DNA of 29,386 bases from Clostridia bacterium (GCA_016297535.1 JAEDGL010000012.1:1-29386); one strand, 5' to 3'; shown: positions 1-8,855, counted from the stretch's first letter. The notes: generated by a model not told the origin, from the letters alone. A program made the numbers and translations.

Positions 1-1
1 G

Positions 2-31
2 CAAAACGGCATGAGCGAGGAGGCGATGTAA
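2..31 (+). CDS. 3' end of an upstream gene (last nine codons)
   Basis: An open frame enters from the window edge and stops with TAA at 29-31, one base before the ATG of the next gene. Its last residues are QNGMSEEAM. The tight spacing, with the next gene's AGGAGG ribosome site (18-23) inside this frame, indicates one operon. Because the next gene is an ABC half-transporter, this may be its partner half, but that is inferred from context only; nine codons do not identify a family. Confidence 0.35.
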   Translation, partial: QNGMSEEAM

Positions 32-32
32 G

Positions 33-1838
33 ATGGCACGCAACAAATTTGACGTGGACGAGCGTTTGGAAACCCCATTTCAGCTCAAGCATTTCAAGCG
101 CGCCGGCAAGTACATCGGCAAGCACAAGTACAAAATGATGCTGGCGCTGCTGCTTAGCTCTCTGGCCAGCGTTGCGGCGCTGTTCATCCCCAAAATTACG
201 CAGTGGGTGCTGGATTTGGCCGTGCCAAACAAGGATACGGCGCTTATTGGCAGGATGGCCGCCATGTTTGTGGGCATCATTCTGCTAAGCATCGTGTTTA
301 ACACCATCCGTTCCCGCATCATGGTGCACGTCAGCCAGGACATCATCTTTGATATCCGTCAGGATCTGTTCGCTCACCTGCAGCGCCTGCCCTTCAGCTA
401 CTATGACAGCCGCCCCGCAGGCAAGATTCTGGTGCGCGTGATCAACTACGTCAACTCCGTATCCGATATTCTGTCCAACGGCATCATCAACATGATTCTG
501 GAGATCATCAACCTGATCTTTATCGTCATCTTCATGTATGCAACGGATGCGCTGCTGGCTACCATTATTCTGGCGGGCCTGCCCTTCTTTCTTACGGTTA
601 TCCTCATCCTTAAGCCCCGCCAGCGCCGGGCATGGCAAAACCAGAGCAACAAAAACTCCAACTATACCGCTTACCTGGCAGAATCCATCGACGGCGTGCG
701 CGTAAGCCAGCTGTTTACCCGCCAGGAAGTGAATATGGGCATCATGACCAGGCTGGCGCAGGCCTGCCGCGCCGCATGGATGAAAGCCATTTACATCTCC
801 AACGCCGTATGGCTGAGCAGCGAAACCATGACGCAGATCGTACTGGTGTTTCTCTACATCGCCGGCGTGTACTGGATGGCGGACGGGGAGATGGTTTCCT
901 TCGGCGTGATTCTGGCCATGAGCCAGTACGTCGGCCGCTTCTGGCAGCCCATTACCAACCTTGCCAACATCTATAACAGCTTTGTCAACAACCTTGCCTA
1001 TCTGGAGCGCATCTTTGAAACCATGGACGAGCCTGTGGTGGTGGACGATGCGCCCGATGCGGTGGAGCTACCGCCAATCGATGGCGAGGTAAACTTTGAA
1101 AATGTTACCTTTGCCTATGAAGAGGGCATGAACATTCTGGAAAATCTGGATCTGCATGTGCGCGCGGGGGAAAGCGTTGCGCTGGTGGGTCCCACGGGCG
1201 CGGGCAAGAGCACCGTGGTCAATCTTCTGTGCCGCTTCTACAACATCAATGGAGGTCGCATCCTGCTGCACGGAAAGGACGGCTCTATCCACGATATCAG
1301 CAAGGTTACGCTGCACAGCCTGCGCAGCCAGCTGGGCATTATGCTGCAGGATAGCTTCATTTTTGACGGAACGCTGATGGAAAACATTCGCTACGGCCGC
1401 CTGGACGCTACGGATGAGGAAATCAAAGCAGCCGCCAGACGCGTGCGCGCCGATGACTTTATCAGCGCCATGCCGGAGGGTTACAACACCCGCGTCAAGG
1501 AGCGCGGCGGCAATCTTTCCCAGGGGCAGAAGCAGCTGGTGGCCTTTGCGCGTACGCTGCTGAGCGACCCCGCCATCCTGATTTTGGACGAGGCAACCTC
1601 CAGCATTGATACCCAAACGGAAAAGCTGCTGCAGGAGGGCATTCAGGAAATGCTCAAGGATCGCACCAGCTTCATCATTGCGCACCGCCTGAGCACCATC
1701 AAGAATTGCGACCGCATTCTGTATATCGGCAATAAGGGTATTATGGAAGCGGGCAGCCATGACGAGCTTATGGCTCAAAAAGGTCTCTACTACACCCTCT
1801 ACACCACCCAGGCCCAGGAGCAGGGGATGGAGGTTTAA
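33..1838 (+). CDS. ABC exporter half-transporter (fused membrane and ATPase domains)
   Basis: A 601-residue type I ABC exporter half, the usual length for an MsbA/BmrA-like protein that moves lipids, drugs or peptides across the membrane using ATP. Six membrane segments lie in roughly residues 35-310. The ATPase domain follows, with Walker A GPTGAGKST at about 386-394, an LSQGQ signature at about 495-499 (Gln in place of the second Gly of LSGGQ), Walker B ILILDE at about 515-520 and the switch His at about 551, so it looks catalytically competent. The ATG at 33 has AGGAGG nine bases upstream, inside the previous gene. Substrate is unknown. The tight coupling suggests a heterodimer with the upstream gene's product, which is an inference. 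Confidence 0.9.
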   Translation: MARNKFDVDERLETPFQLKHFKRAGKYIGKHKYKMMLALLLSSLASVAALFIPKITQWVLDLAVPNKDTALIGRMAAMFVGIILLSIVFNTIRSRIMVHVSQDIIFDIRQDLFAHLQRLPFSYYDSRPAGKILVRVINYVNSVSDILSNGIINMILEIINLIFIVIFMYATDALLATIILAGLPFFLTVILILKPRQRRAWQNQSNKNSNYTAYLAESIDGVRVSQLFTRQEVNMGIMTRLAQACRAAWMKAIYISNAVWLSSETMTQIVLVFLYIAGVYWMADGEMVSFGVILAMSQYVGRFWQPITNLANIYNSFVNNLAYLERIFETMDEPVVVDDAPDAVELPPIDGEVNFENVTFAYEEGMNILENLDLHVRAGESVALVGPTGAGKSTVVNLLCRFYNINGGRILLHGKDGSIHDISKVTLHSLRSQLGIMLQDSFIFDGTLMENIRYGRLDATDEEIKAAARRVRADDFISAMPEGYNTRVKERGGNLSQGQKQLVAFARTLLSDPAILILDEATSSIDTQTEKLLQEGIQEMLKDRTSFIIAHRLSTIKNCDRILYIGNKGIMEAGSHDELMAQKGLYYTLYTTQAQEQGMEV

Positions 1839-1853
1839 GGAAAAACAAAAAAC

Positions 1854-1899
1854 AGCGGGGAGCTTCTTGCGTGCAAAGAAGCTCCCCGCTTGCTTTTTT
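1854..1899. terminator. Strong bidirectional rho-independent terminator
   Basis: A perfect 15-bp stem (1854-1868 with 1876-1890) has a 7-base loop, with a T-rich run after it on the plus strand (to 1899) and an A-rich run before it (from about 1840). It ends the ABC exporter gene and, read from the other side, the convergent asnA. Confidence 0.9.
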
Positions 1900-1935
1900 C
1901 TGTTTGAAAAGCGCCGCTCACGCGGAAAAGGCTTT

Positions 1936-2943
1936 TTACAAGAGCGTAATGCCCGCCTCGCGGCACTTGCGCTGGGTGTCGGCATCCCAGATGGAGGACT
2001 GTACCTCGCCGATGTGCGCCTTGCCAAGCAGCAGCATGCACAGACGGCTTTGACCGATGCCTCCGCCAATGGTGAGGGGCAGCTCGCCATCCAGCAGCAT
2101 GCGGTGATAGGTAAGGCCCCGGCGGTGATTGCAGTTTGCGGCGTTCAGCTGCGCATCCAGCGTAGCGCTGTCCACGCGGATTCCCATGGAGCTAAGCTCG
2201 ATGGAGCAGTCCAGCGTGGGGCAATAGTAAAACAGGTCGCCGTTCAGGTTCCAGTCGTCATAGTCGGGGGCGCGTCCGTCATGGGGCTGGCCGTTGGACA
2301 GCTTGTGGCCGATGCCCATGATAAAGGTGACGGGATGCTCCCTTACAAACAGATTCTCGCGTTCCTTGGGGCTTTTGTCCGGATACAGCTGCAGCAGCTC
2401 CTCGGCGGTGATAAAGGTAACCTGATCGGACAGCTGGGTATGCAGCTTGGGATAGCGGCCGTTTACAATGAGGGAAGCATCCGAAATGCACTGCACAATG
2501 TCGCGTACGGTGGACTTGAGAAAGTCAAGCGTGCGCATTTCACGGGTGATCACGCGTTCCCAATCCCACTGATCCACGTAGATGGAGTGCAGGTTATCCA
2601 GCTCCTCATCGCGGCGTATGGCGTTCATATCGGTGTAAATGCCCTTGCCGGGATAGATGTCATAGCGGTACAGCGCCATGCGCTTCCACTTGGCCAGTGA
2701 ATGCACCACCTGCGCATCCATCTGCGCGGCGGGAATATCAAAGGAAACAGGACGTTCGACACCATTCAGGTCGTCGTTGAGGCCTGTGGCGGGATCCACA
2801 AACAGGGGTGCGGATACGCGCTTCAGGTTAAGCGCCATCGCCAGATGATCCTGAAAGGTGCGCTTGATCAGGCTGATGGCCGCCTGGGTTTCGTACAAGG
2901 AGAGCTTGGGTTCGTAACCGGCGGGAATCGTGGTGCGGTTCAT
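1936..2943 (-). CDS. asnA: Aspartate-ammonia ligase (asparagine synthetase A)
   Basis: The 335-residue protein matches AsnA, the ammonia-dependent enzyme that makes asparagine from aspartate with ATP cleaved to AMP and pyrophosphate. The family has a class II aminoacyl-tRNA synthetase fold. Visible family features are the N-terminal stretch ending SAPLFVDPATGLNDDLNG, then RPVSFDIP, a central QWDWE, and the C-terminal motif-3-like GGGIGQSRLCMLLL. Length is normal for the family. The ATG at 2943 is preceded by a GGGAGG-type ribosome site (complement of about 2951-2956). The gene stands alone and converges on the ABC exporter gene at a shared terminator. Confidence 0.96.
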   Translation of the reverse strand: MNRTTIPAGYEPKLSLYETQAAISLIKRTFQDHLAMALNLKRVSAPLFVDPATGLNDDLNGVERPVSFDIPAAQMDAQVVHSLAKWKRMALYRYDIYPGKGIYTDMNAIRRDEELDNLHSIYVDQWDWERVITREMRTLDFLKSTVRDIVQCISDASLIVNGRYPKLHTQLSDQVTFITAEELLQLYPDKSPKERENLFVREHPVTFIMGIGHKLSNGQPHDGRAPDYDDWNLNGDLFYYCPTLDCSIELSSMGIRVDSATLDAQLNAANCNHRRGLTYHRMLLDGELPLTIGGGIGQSRLCMLLLGKAHIGEVQSSIWDADTQRKCREAGITLL

Positions 2944-2978
2944 GGTTTTGCCTCCCAGCTTGGATCAAAATATAGGCT

Positions 2979-3007
2979 ATTATAGCACAACCGGGCAGGA
3001 AAGGCCA
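2979..3007 (-). promoter_or_regulatory. Probable asnA promoter (good -10, weak -35)
   Basis: On the minus strand a perfect TATAAT lies at 2984-2979, about 35 bases before the asnA start. No good -35 hexamer is found 16-18 bases further upstream, so only the -10 is convincing. Confidence 0.45.
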
Positions 3008-3063
3008 GAAAAATGTGGAATAGCTTGATCCATACAGACTCTGTCAGGAGAAGGGGATTGAAG

Positions 3064-3504
3064 ATGTTTTTAAACACGGATTGGATGAAGGACGATGAGA
3101 TTTGGTTGCGGCTTGACCGAACCGCACCGGCCGATCCTCAAAAAAACTGGGTGCCCGCCTATCATTTCAGCATTTGTCTGGCGGATGGTAGCGTCGTTGG
3201 TCATTGCGATTTGCGCATCGGGCACAACCGGAATCTGTATTACGGCGGAAATATCGGCTATGGCGTGGACGCGGCATATCGCGGCCATCACTATGCGGGC
3301 AAGGCGTGCAGGCTGCTGCTGGAGCTGGCGAGAAAGCACGATTTGGGCTATGTCTATATCACCTGCAATGTAACCAACCACGCCTCTGCCAGAACCTGCG
3401 AATACGCGGGCGGAAGGCTGATAGCCGTGGAAGATCTGCCGGAGGAAAATGATATGTACAAGGAAGGAATTCGCACCGTAAAGGTTTACCGTTTTGAGCT
3501 CTAA
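3064..3504 (+). CDS. GNAT-family N-acetyltransferase
   Basis: The 146-residue protein has the acetyl-CoA binding pattern of GNAT enzymes: a beta strand, then RGHHYAGKA (the Q/RxxGxG/A-type loop) at about residue 75-83, followed by an amphipathic helix and the NHASARTCEYAG segment that normally packs near CoA. These enzymes transfer acetyl from acetyl-CoA to an amine; the acceptor here is unknown. The ATG at 3064 is chosen because AGGAGAAGGGG ends 7 bases upstream; the frame is open 17 codons further back but without a ribosome site. It ends 7 bases from the convergent membrane-protein gene with no terminator between them. Confidence 0.85.
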   Translation: MFLNTDWMKDDEIWLRLDRTAPADPQKNWVPAYHFSICLADGSVVGHCDLRIGHNRNLYYGGNIGYGVDAAYRGHHYAGKACRLLLELARKHDLGYVYITCNVTNHASARTCEYAGGRLIAVEDLPEENDMYKEGIRTVKVYRFEL

Positions 3505-3511
3505 AGACCGG

Positions 3512-4732
3512 CTAATGCTTTTGCCGGGCGGCAAAGGCGTCGCTTTCCTGCCGGGTAATCTCGTGATGGCTGTACCGTGCCTTTTCGTAAAGCCGGGCAG
3601 ACGATTCCTCCAGCGTTTCGCGGGCGGTTTGGCTGGCGTCCCATTCCGGGTGCCTGCCGCGCAGCATGCCGTACCGCGCGCGTATCTGATCGCGCGGGGA
3701 GAGGTCTTTCAGGCTGCGCCGGATGTGACGCCTGAAAAGAATGCGTCGTGCAGAGCCAAAACGCTCCTCTCCCTGCAAGCGGGTATCCTCCAGCTCGTCC
3801 ACATAATCCTCGGATACCGAGGACGCATACTGACGCAGGCGGCCGTAAAGATACGCGGCCAGCTTTTTCAGTTTGCGATAGACAAAACGAATCGCCCACA
3901 GCATGGCCAGTACGATAACGGCGGCGGCAAGAGCCATCGCGATTTTCTCCAGTATCTGGGCCAGCAGACTGGTTTCTTCGCCCTCCAGGCCGCCCAGCAG
4001 CTCCTGAGCGCCCATCCCGCCCGTGCCGGAGGCTTCTCTGGAGGCAAAGAGGGTCATGAGCCATTTTGCAATCAGCACAACGGCCTGTCTGATCCACTCA
4101 AAAATCTGCCGAAGCATTTTGGCAAACGCCGGAATCAGTGAAATCAGCAGCACAAAGCCCAGCATGAGCCAAGTAAGCAGCCTGCTGCGCCGGCGGATGG
4201 AGAGGGGAACGGCATGGCTGTCCGGCATGGCGCTGGCCAGGTTTTGACGGTTGAGAGAAAGCATGAACAGCAGCAGAAAGAGGATAAAGGAAACGATCAG
4301 CAGCGTGGACACAGCCGCGTTGGCAGGGGGCTTGAAGAACAGAAACAGCTGCGCAAGCAGATGCGCGCAAATGCAGGCAGCCGGAATGGCCATGGGCGGC
4401 TCCCGTCCCCGCTCCCAGCCGGCCATGGGCAGGGTGATCAGCAAAAGAAGAGTATACAGAAGGGCAACGGCCATGCGTAGAACAAGCGTTTCGTTCCCAA
4501 GCGCCCAAAAGCTTCCTGCAAACAGCACGGCAATGCCTGAAATGGCATAAAGCAGCCGCCGCCTGCCCGGCAGCAGCATGCACGCGCATGCAAGCGCCAG
4601 ATACGCAGCGGGCACGGCCAGCCACGGCATCAGGGAACCGCTTCCCCAAAAGCAGTAAAGCAGAACAGGAATGGGCAGCAGGCCGCAGGCCATCATCAGC
4701 GGAAGCTGACAGCGAAAAAGGCGGTTGTGCAT
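3512..4732 (-). CDS. Polytopic membrane protein with DUF4129-like C-terminus, third gene of the MoxR operon
   Basis: A 406-residue protein with about six membrane segments in residues 10-165, one or two near 185-230 and another near 265-290. A basic cytoplasmic tail follows, and its last 60 residues (ARYGMLRGRHPEW ... LYEKARYSHHEIT) resemble the DUF4129 tail of the transglutaminase-like membrane proteins that accompany MoxR and DUF58. No transglutaminase Cys-His-Asp core is visible between the membrane segments and the tail, so only the membrane and tail parts appear to be present. Its ATG overlaps the DUF58 stop codon by one base (TGATG), so the two are translationally coupled. The role is unknown; by context it may assist assembly of a cell-surface complex. 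Confidence 0.75.
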   Translation of the reverse strand: MHNRLFRCQLPLMMACGLLPIPVLLYCFWGSGSLMPWLAVPAAYLALACACMLLPGRRRLLYAISGIAVLFAGSFWALGNETLVLRMAVALLYTLLLLITLPMAGWERGREPPMAIPAACICAHLLAQLFLFFKPPANAAVSTLLIVSFILFLLLFMLSLNRQNLASAMPDSHAVPLSIRRRSRLLTWLMLGFVLLISLIPAFAKMLRQIFEWIRQAVVLIAKWLMTLFASREASGTGGMGAQELLGGLEGEETSLLAQILEKIAMALAAAVIVLAMLWAIRFVYRKLKKLAAYLYGRLRQYASSVSEDYVDELEDTRLQGEERFGSARRILFRRHIRRSLKDLSPRDQIRARYGMLRGRHPEWDASQTARETLEESSARLYEKARYSHHEITRQESDAFAARQKH

Positions 4733-5808
4733 CAGGCGCTCGCCTCCTTCCCCAGCAAATGCATGTGCACGGTATTCCCGCGCAGGCGAAGCTCCTCCAC
4801 GCGCTCCTCGATCTCCGTACAGGTGTAGGCGGAAAGCAGCAGAAAATCCACGCCGCTCAGCCCCATAAGCTCGTCGAGAAACTCATGAAAATTTTTGACA
4901 AAGCGCACCTGAAGGCGCGCCATGGCCGATAGCAGCTCCTCCTCACGGCAGGCTCCGGCAGCGGGCGGCATTACGGTGCAGGCGGCATTTTGCCCCTGCG
5001 GCATGTTTGCGGCAAAACCGCAGGGAAGGCCGCTGGCCAGCGCCTGCGAGCACAGCGTTGCCGCCATGGAAATGGCATGCTCCACGGGGCCCTGCTCGTA
5101 TTCCATCAGGCTTCCCCACTGGTGATAGGTCAGCTGCGCGTTGACCACCACCATCAGCCGCACCTGCGCGGTAAAATCGTGGGTGCGCACCTGCAGCTCT
5201 CCTGTGCGGGCGGTTGCCGCCCAATGAATATCGCGCACATTGTCGCGAAACTGATAGGGACGGATGCCGTTTACAAGAAACGGATCCTGCAAAAGCTGCC
5301 GGGGCACAATGCTTTCGCCCAGCAGACGGTAAAACGGCTCGGGTATTTCGTCGGGATCCAGCAGCTTTGGATACACCAGAATGGGCACGCTGTCGCGCTG
5401 CTCGATGCTTGCGCAGGAAAAACCCAGCAGATCGCCCGCAGTAAGCGTGGCGTTGCCGATATCATACGCGCCCCGTCTGGCCAGAAACACCCTGTGGCGG
5501 CGTGTGATTTGCTGGTAGGGCATCAGCATGAACAGGCTGCGGTGATACATTTCGCCGCCCAGGCTCAAATTGTCCTGCCGTCCAAAGCGCAAAAAGCCGG
5601 AGATACGGCTTTCCAGCCGAAGCCACGGCACCAGCAGCGGGCGGTCGTTGCGTACAACCTCCACCACCTCAACGGTTTCTCCCTCATAGGCGGCCGGAAC
5701 CGAAAAATAGCGCCTGCATTGCAGTCCCCTGAGCGCAAATACGCGCAGCACCACGCTGAACGCCACGCTTACCAGAGCCAGAACCAGCAGAATCACCAGC
5801 ACGCTCAT
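4732..5808 (-). CDS. DUF58 domain protein
   Basis: A 358-residue protein with one or two hydrophobic segments at the N-terminus (about 2-26) and a beta-rich region. The diagnostic DUF58 block lies at about 181-208, containing RPYQFRDNVRDIHW and then TGELQVR. The region after it resembles the von Willebrand A-like fold seen in the family. DUF58 proteins are encoded next to MoxR ATPases and are thought to act as their membrane partners in folding or activating envelope proteins. The start overlaps the moxR stop by four bases (ATGA), and the stop overlaps the next start by one base. Confidence 0.88.
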   Translation of the reverse strand: MSVLVILLVLALVSVAFSVVLRVFALRGLQCRRYFSVPAAYEGETVEVVEVVRNDRPLLVPWLRLESRISGFLRFGRQDNLSLGGEMYHRSLFMLMPYQQITRRHRVFLARRGAYDIGNATLTAGDLLGFSCASIEQRDSVPILVYPKLLDPDEIPEPFYRLLGESIVPRQLLQDPFLVNGIRPYQFRDNVRDIHWAATARTGELQVRTHDFTAQVRLMVVVNAQLTYHQWGSLMEYEQGPVEHAISMAATLCSQALASGLPCGFAANMPQGQNAACTVMPPAAGACREEELLSAMARLQVRFVKNFHEFLDELMGLSGVDFLLLSAYTCTEIEERVEELRLRGNTVHMHLLGKEASA

Positions 5809-6749
5809 AGCGCTTCCTCGGTGGGAACGGGAAGCTGCTGAAGCCGCTCCTGAAGGAAGCTCTGCGCGCTCTGGCCGTGCATGCCCCGCATCAGCATGCG
5901 GTGGTTCAGCACAGGCACCGCCATTTCCTTTACATCATCGGGAATGACATAATCGCGCCCGCGCACGGCGGCAAGCGCCTGGCAGGCCCGCATCAGGCTG
6001 AGCATGGCGCGGGGCGAGGGTCCAAGGCGCACCCGGTCCGGGTTGCGGGCCGCCTCGCACAGGGCGGCAATGTAGCTCATAATGGGCTCGGATACTTCGC
6101 ATTGCGCATACAGCCTGCCTGCCTCGCGCAGCTCGCTCATTTCCGCCACGGGCTCCAGCGAAGCAAGGGGGGTGGCGGAGCAGAAGCGGCGCATCATGGC
6201 AAGCGCTTCCTCCTGAGTGGGGTAGCCCAACGAAATGCGGATGAGAAAGCGATCCAGCTGTGCTTCCGGCAGGGGAAAGGTGCCCTGCGTTTCCACCGGG
6301 TTTTGCGTGGCGATAACCAGAAAGGGCGCGTCAAGGGCATAGGTTATGCCACCCTCGGATACCTGACGCTCCTCCATGCATTCCAAAAGCGCGCTCTGGG
6401 TGCGCGGTGTGGCGCGGTTGATTTCATCCGCCAGAAGGATATTGGTGAAAACCGGGCCGCGCACAAACGCAAAATCGCCCGTTTGCTGGCGAAACACGCG
6501 CGTGCCGGTTACATCCGCAGGCAGCAGATCGGGAGTGAACTGCACGCGGGCAAAGCCGCCGTTCATGGATCGGGCAAGCGCTTTGGCCAGCGTTGTCTTG
6601 CCGGTGCCCGGCACATCCTCCAGAAGCACGTGTCCGCCGCATATCAGCGCGGAAAGCACCAGCTCCAGCTCCCGATCCTTTCCAATGATTACTTTTTGAA
6701 TATTGTGCCGGATTTTTTCCACGAGCAAAGCAATCTGCCGGTATTCCAT
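5805..6749 (-). CDS. MoxR-family AAA+ ATPase
   Basis: A 314-residue AAA+ ATPase of the MoxR type, a chaperone-like ATPase. Visible motifs are Walker A VPGTGKTT at about 46-53, Walker B LLADE at about 105-109, RATPRTQSALLE in the sensor/arginine-finger region, and the ATQNP sensor-1 motif. The frame is open for 26 more codons upstream, but that extension runs through the promoter at 6799-6827. The ATG at 6749, with GGAG about ten bases upstream, is therefore the likely start. It is first in a three-gene coupled operon with the DUF58 and membrane-protein genes. Confidence 0.92.
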   Translation of the reverse strand: MEYRQIALLVEKIRHNIQKVIIGKDRELELVLSALICGGHVLLEDVPGTGKTTLAKALARSMNGGFARVQFTPDLLPADVTGTRVFRQQTGDFAFVRGPVFTNILLADEINRATPRTQSALLECMEERQVSEGGITYALDAPFLVIATQNPVETQGTFPLPEAQLDRFLIRISLGYPTQEEALAMMRRFCSATPLASLEPVAEMSELREAGRLYAQCEVSEPIMSYIAALCEAARNPDRVRLGPSPRAMLSLMRACQALAAVRGRDYVIPDDVKEMAVPVLNHRMLMRGMHGQSAQSFLQERLQQLPVPTEEAL

Positions 6750-6798
6750 GAGCCTGCATCTCCATTCGCACAAAAAAATCATTTCATTTAGTTTTTCT

Positions 6799-6827
6799 AT
6801 CATCAGCCCAAAAGGAGAAATTGTCAA
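6799..6827 (-). promoter_or_regulatory. Promoter of the moxR operon
   Basis: On the minus strand a perfect TTGACA (6827-6822), a 17-base spacer and GATGAT (6804-6799). It lies about 50 bases before the chosen moxR start and inside the longer open frame, supporting the shorter protein. Confidence 0.65.
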
Positions 6828-6874
6828 GAAAAAAGTTTTGCAGGATAGGAACGTGCGGCCGTTTCACGCTGCAC

Positions 6875-6905
6875 CAAAAACGCCTGGGGCTTTCCGGCCT
6901 TCAGG
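6875..6905 (-). terminator. Possible terminator after the GNAT gene at 6933
   Basis: On the minus strand an imperfect hairpin (CCTG..GGC paired with GCC..CAGG) is followed by GCG and five T. The stem has an internal mismatch, so it is only a moderate candidate. Confidence 0.4.
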
Positions 6906-6932
6906 AGTTTTGCAAACAGGTGCATCCGCACT

Positions 6933-7472
6933 CTATTCTGCTTTTGGATCCAGAAAGGAAACAAAGCTTTCTTCCGTCAGCTCGTAATCCACGGAAGACT
7001 GCGGCTTTCCCAGCTGATCCTGCCAGCTGTTGAGGTTGACGCGCAGCTTTCGAAACCCGAGCTGCTCATATACGTGCTGGGCTCTCCGATTGGCAAGATT
7101 GGTGTCGAGAACAATTTTTTGAAAGCCGTATTCATGAAACAGCGCGTCAATCAACAGGCTGAGAATGATTTTGCCATAGCCTCTGTTCTGGAAGGAAGCG
7201 TCGCAGATTTTGATGCCGATTTCGCAGGTTTGCTCATCCGTTGGACGGTAATTAAGCTCGCCGATGGGCCTGCCATCGCAGGTGATGATATGCAGCAGCG
7301 GCTTTTCGCTCTGCGCCGCAATCTGCCGGAGGATCTCGTTCTCGGTTATGCCCAGCCCCTTCGGAAACCCTGCGTGCGCCATTACGCTGCCATCGTTCCA
7401 CCACGTGCACAGCTGGGGCGCATCCTGAAGGGTTGCCTCCCGGATGCCAAGGTTTGAACAGGTACGCTTCAT
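6933..7472 (-). CDS. GNAT-family N-acetyltransferase (RimJ/RimL-like)
   Basis: The 179-residue protein looks like the RimJ/RimL branch of GNAT enzymes: an N-terminal IREATLQDAPQL strand-helix, a central EIGIKICDASFQNRGYG with the acetyl-CoA loop QNRGYGK, then VLDTNLANRRAQHVYEQLGF, the classical NxxAxxxYxxxGF end. The acceptor is unknown. The ATG at 7472 is used because AGGAGGA lies at a good distance upstream; the 30 extra codons of open frame above it lack a ribosome site. Confidence 0.88.
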   Translation of the reverse strand: MKRTCSNLGIREATLQDAPQLCTWWNDGSVMAHAGFPKGLGITENEILRQIAAQSEKPLLHIITCDGRPIGELNYRPTDEQTCEIGIKICDASFQNRGYGKIILSLLIDALFHEYGFQKIVLDTNLANRRAQHVYEQLGFRKLRVNLNSWQDQLGKPQSSVDYELTEESFVSFLDPKAE

Positions 7473-7701
7473 TGATGATTTTCCTCCTGATCCCAAAATC
7501 CGGACGCATTTGTATGCAGCGCCCAAACCATGCTGCCGGTGAACCGTCCAAACGGCTGGCAACGGAATGCGGCGTCATGATTCTCAGAGATGATCTTCAA
7601 CATTCGACGCCTGTTCACCCAAAACCTTTTTGGGGGTGACGGGTCACGACCGCCATGCATGTTTCAAAGGAAAAGTACAATTTTGCTCATTTTTAATGTG
7701 C
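7473..7701. other. Non-coding stretch upstream of the sugar locus
   Basis: No convincing gene is seen. There is an imperfect hairpin at about 7616-7638 (CACCC/GGGTG arms) and a small palindrome GTGAC-GG-GTCAC at 7636-7647. A short open frame on the minus strand (7469-7660) has no ribosome site and no recognisable domain. Confidence 0.4.
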
Positions 7702-7755
7702 TGTCAAGTGCAGAGTGATAAAAAATAAATTGATTTCAAGAAATATCACTTGACA
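7702..7755. promoter_or_regulatory. Inverted repeat around the GH130 promoter, candidate operator
   Basis: TGTCAAGTG (7702-7710) is repeated in inverted orientation as CACTTGACA (7747-7755), the second copy containing the -35 hexamer. Between them, TTGATTTCAAG at 7730-7740 is a small near-palindrome that recurs with one extra T at 10070-10081 in the permease operon leader. ACTTGACA also forms the -35 of the LacI-family gene. These shared elements suggest control by that regulator, but the -35 consensus itself accounts for part of the likeness. Confidence 0.4.
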
Positions 7756-7779
7756 AAAGATTCCTGCAGGATATAAGAT
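7750..7779 (+). promoter_or_regulatory. Promoter of the GH130 gene
   Basis: A perfect TTGACA at 7750-7755 is followed at 16-18 bases by the overlapping -10 candidates TATAAG (7772-7777) and TAAGAT (7774-7779). The start codon is about 45 bases downstream. Confidence 0.75.
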
Positions 7780-7823
7780 AATATCAAATAGTTGTAGTGT
7801 TCAATCACCTTTGAGGAGGGAAT

Positions 7824-8849
7824 ATGATGCTTACCCCTGTTCTTCATTCCTGCCCGTCGATTACCCGGTACGAGCACAACCCCGTACTGACCAGCCGTGA
7901 GGTGCCCTATGCCAGCACACTGGTTTTCAATGCCGGCGTCATCAAGTGGCAGGGCCGGTATGTCATGGTTTTTCGCAATGACTACCATTACCTGGAAGGC
8001 GCCCGCTTTGAGGGCACCAACATCGGAATCTGCACAAGCGCGGATGGCATTCACTGGCAGGTGGATCCCCAGCCCTGCTTTGATGTGAAGGACGATGCGC
8101 TGATGGCCAAATTCGGCCTGCCCAGGGGCGAGATCACCCGCTGCTATGATCCCCGCCTGACGGTGATTGAAAACGAGGTGTACATGACCTTTGCCGTGGA
8201 CACCCGGCACGGCCTGCGCGGCGGCATTGCCAGAACGGTGGATTTCAGAAACTGGGACATCCTGTCCCTGACGGTGCCGGACAATCGCAACATGGTGCTG
8301 TTTCCCGAAAAGATCAACGGGCGCTATGTGCGTCTGGAACGCCCCATGCCCGTGTACAGCCGCGGACGCGACCGCTTTGACATGTGGCTGAGCGAATCGC
8401 CGGACATGATCTTCTGGGGCAAGTCCACTCTGGTGGCGGCGGTGGAGGATTTTCACTACACCAACGACAAGGTCGGGCCCGGCGCGCCGCCCGTAAAGAC
8501 CGACAGGGGCTGGCTGGTCTTTACACATGGGGTGGACATTGACCAGACGCGTGGCAAAAACGGCTGGGAGGATGCGTGGAAAAAGCGCTACTGCGCCGGT
8601 ATGGTGCTGCTGGATCTGAAAGATCCCGGCAAGGTTATTGGCGTGTACCGCGACCCGCTGCTGGCTCCCGAAACGGATTATGAAGCCGTGGACGGTTTCC
8701 GCACCAATGTCATTTTCCCCACCGGCGCCATTCTGGAGGAAGACGGCACGGTGAAAATCTACTACGGCGCGTCCGATACCGTTATCGCGCTGGCCACAGC
8801 CAATGTGAACGAGCTGGTCGATCTTTGCCTGGCCGGCGGCGCAAGATAA
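7824..8849 (+). CDS. GH130-type glycoside phosphorylase or hydrolase
   Basis: The 341-residue protein has the five-bladed propeller signatures of family GH130, cytoplasmic enzymes that mostly phosphorolyse beta-mannosides (mannosyl-glucose or beta-1,4/1,2-mannooligosaccharides) to mannose-1-phosphate. Visible are the N-terminal NPVLT, FRNDYHYLEG, YDPRLT with Asp109 as the likely general acid, the GPGAPPV loop at about 218-224, and the closing VIFPTGA and YYGASD. The ATG at 7824 follows GAGGAGGG; an adjacent ATG at 7827 is equally possible. It ends at a terminator shared with the LacI-family gene. The exact substrate and the choice between phosphorylase and hydrolase cannot be fixed from sequence alone. 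Confidence 0.88.
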   Translation: MMLTPVLHSCPSITRYEHNPVLTSREVPYASTLVFNAGVIKWQGRYVMVFRNDYHYLEGARFEGTNIGICTSADGIHWQVDPQPCFDVKDDALMAKFGLPRGEITRCYDPRLTVIENEVYMTFAVDTRHGLRGGIARTVDFRNWDILSLTVPDNRNMVLFPEKINGRYVRLERPMPVYSRGRDRFDMWLSESPDMIFWGKSTLVAAVEDFHYTNDKVGPGAPPVKTDRGWLVFTHGVDIDQTRGKNGWEDAWKKRYCAGMVLLDLKDPGKVIGVYRDPLLAPETDYEAVDGFRTNVIFPTGAILEEDGTVKIYYGASDTVIALATANVNELVDLCLAGGAR

Positions 8850-8855
8850 ATAAAC

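Noticed and set aside
7469..7660. Short minus-strand open frame upstream of the GNAT gene
   Set aside because: No ribosome site; it overlaps the leader of the GNAT gene and resembles no known family.
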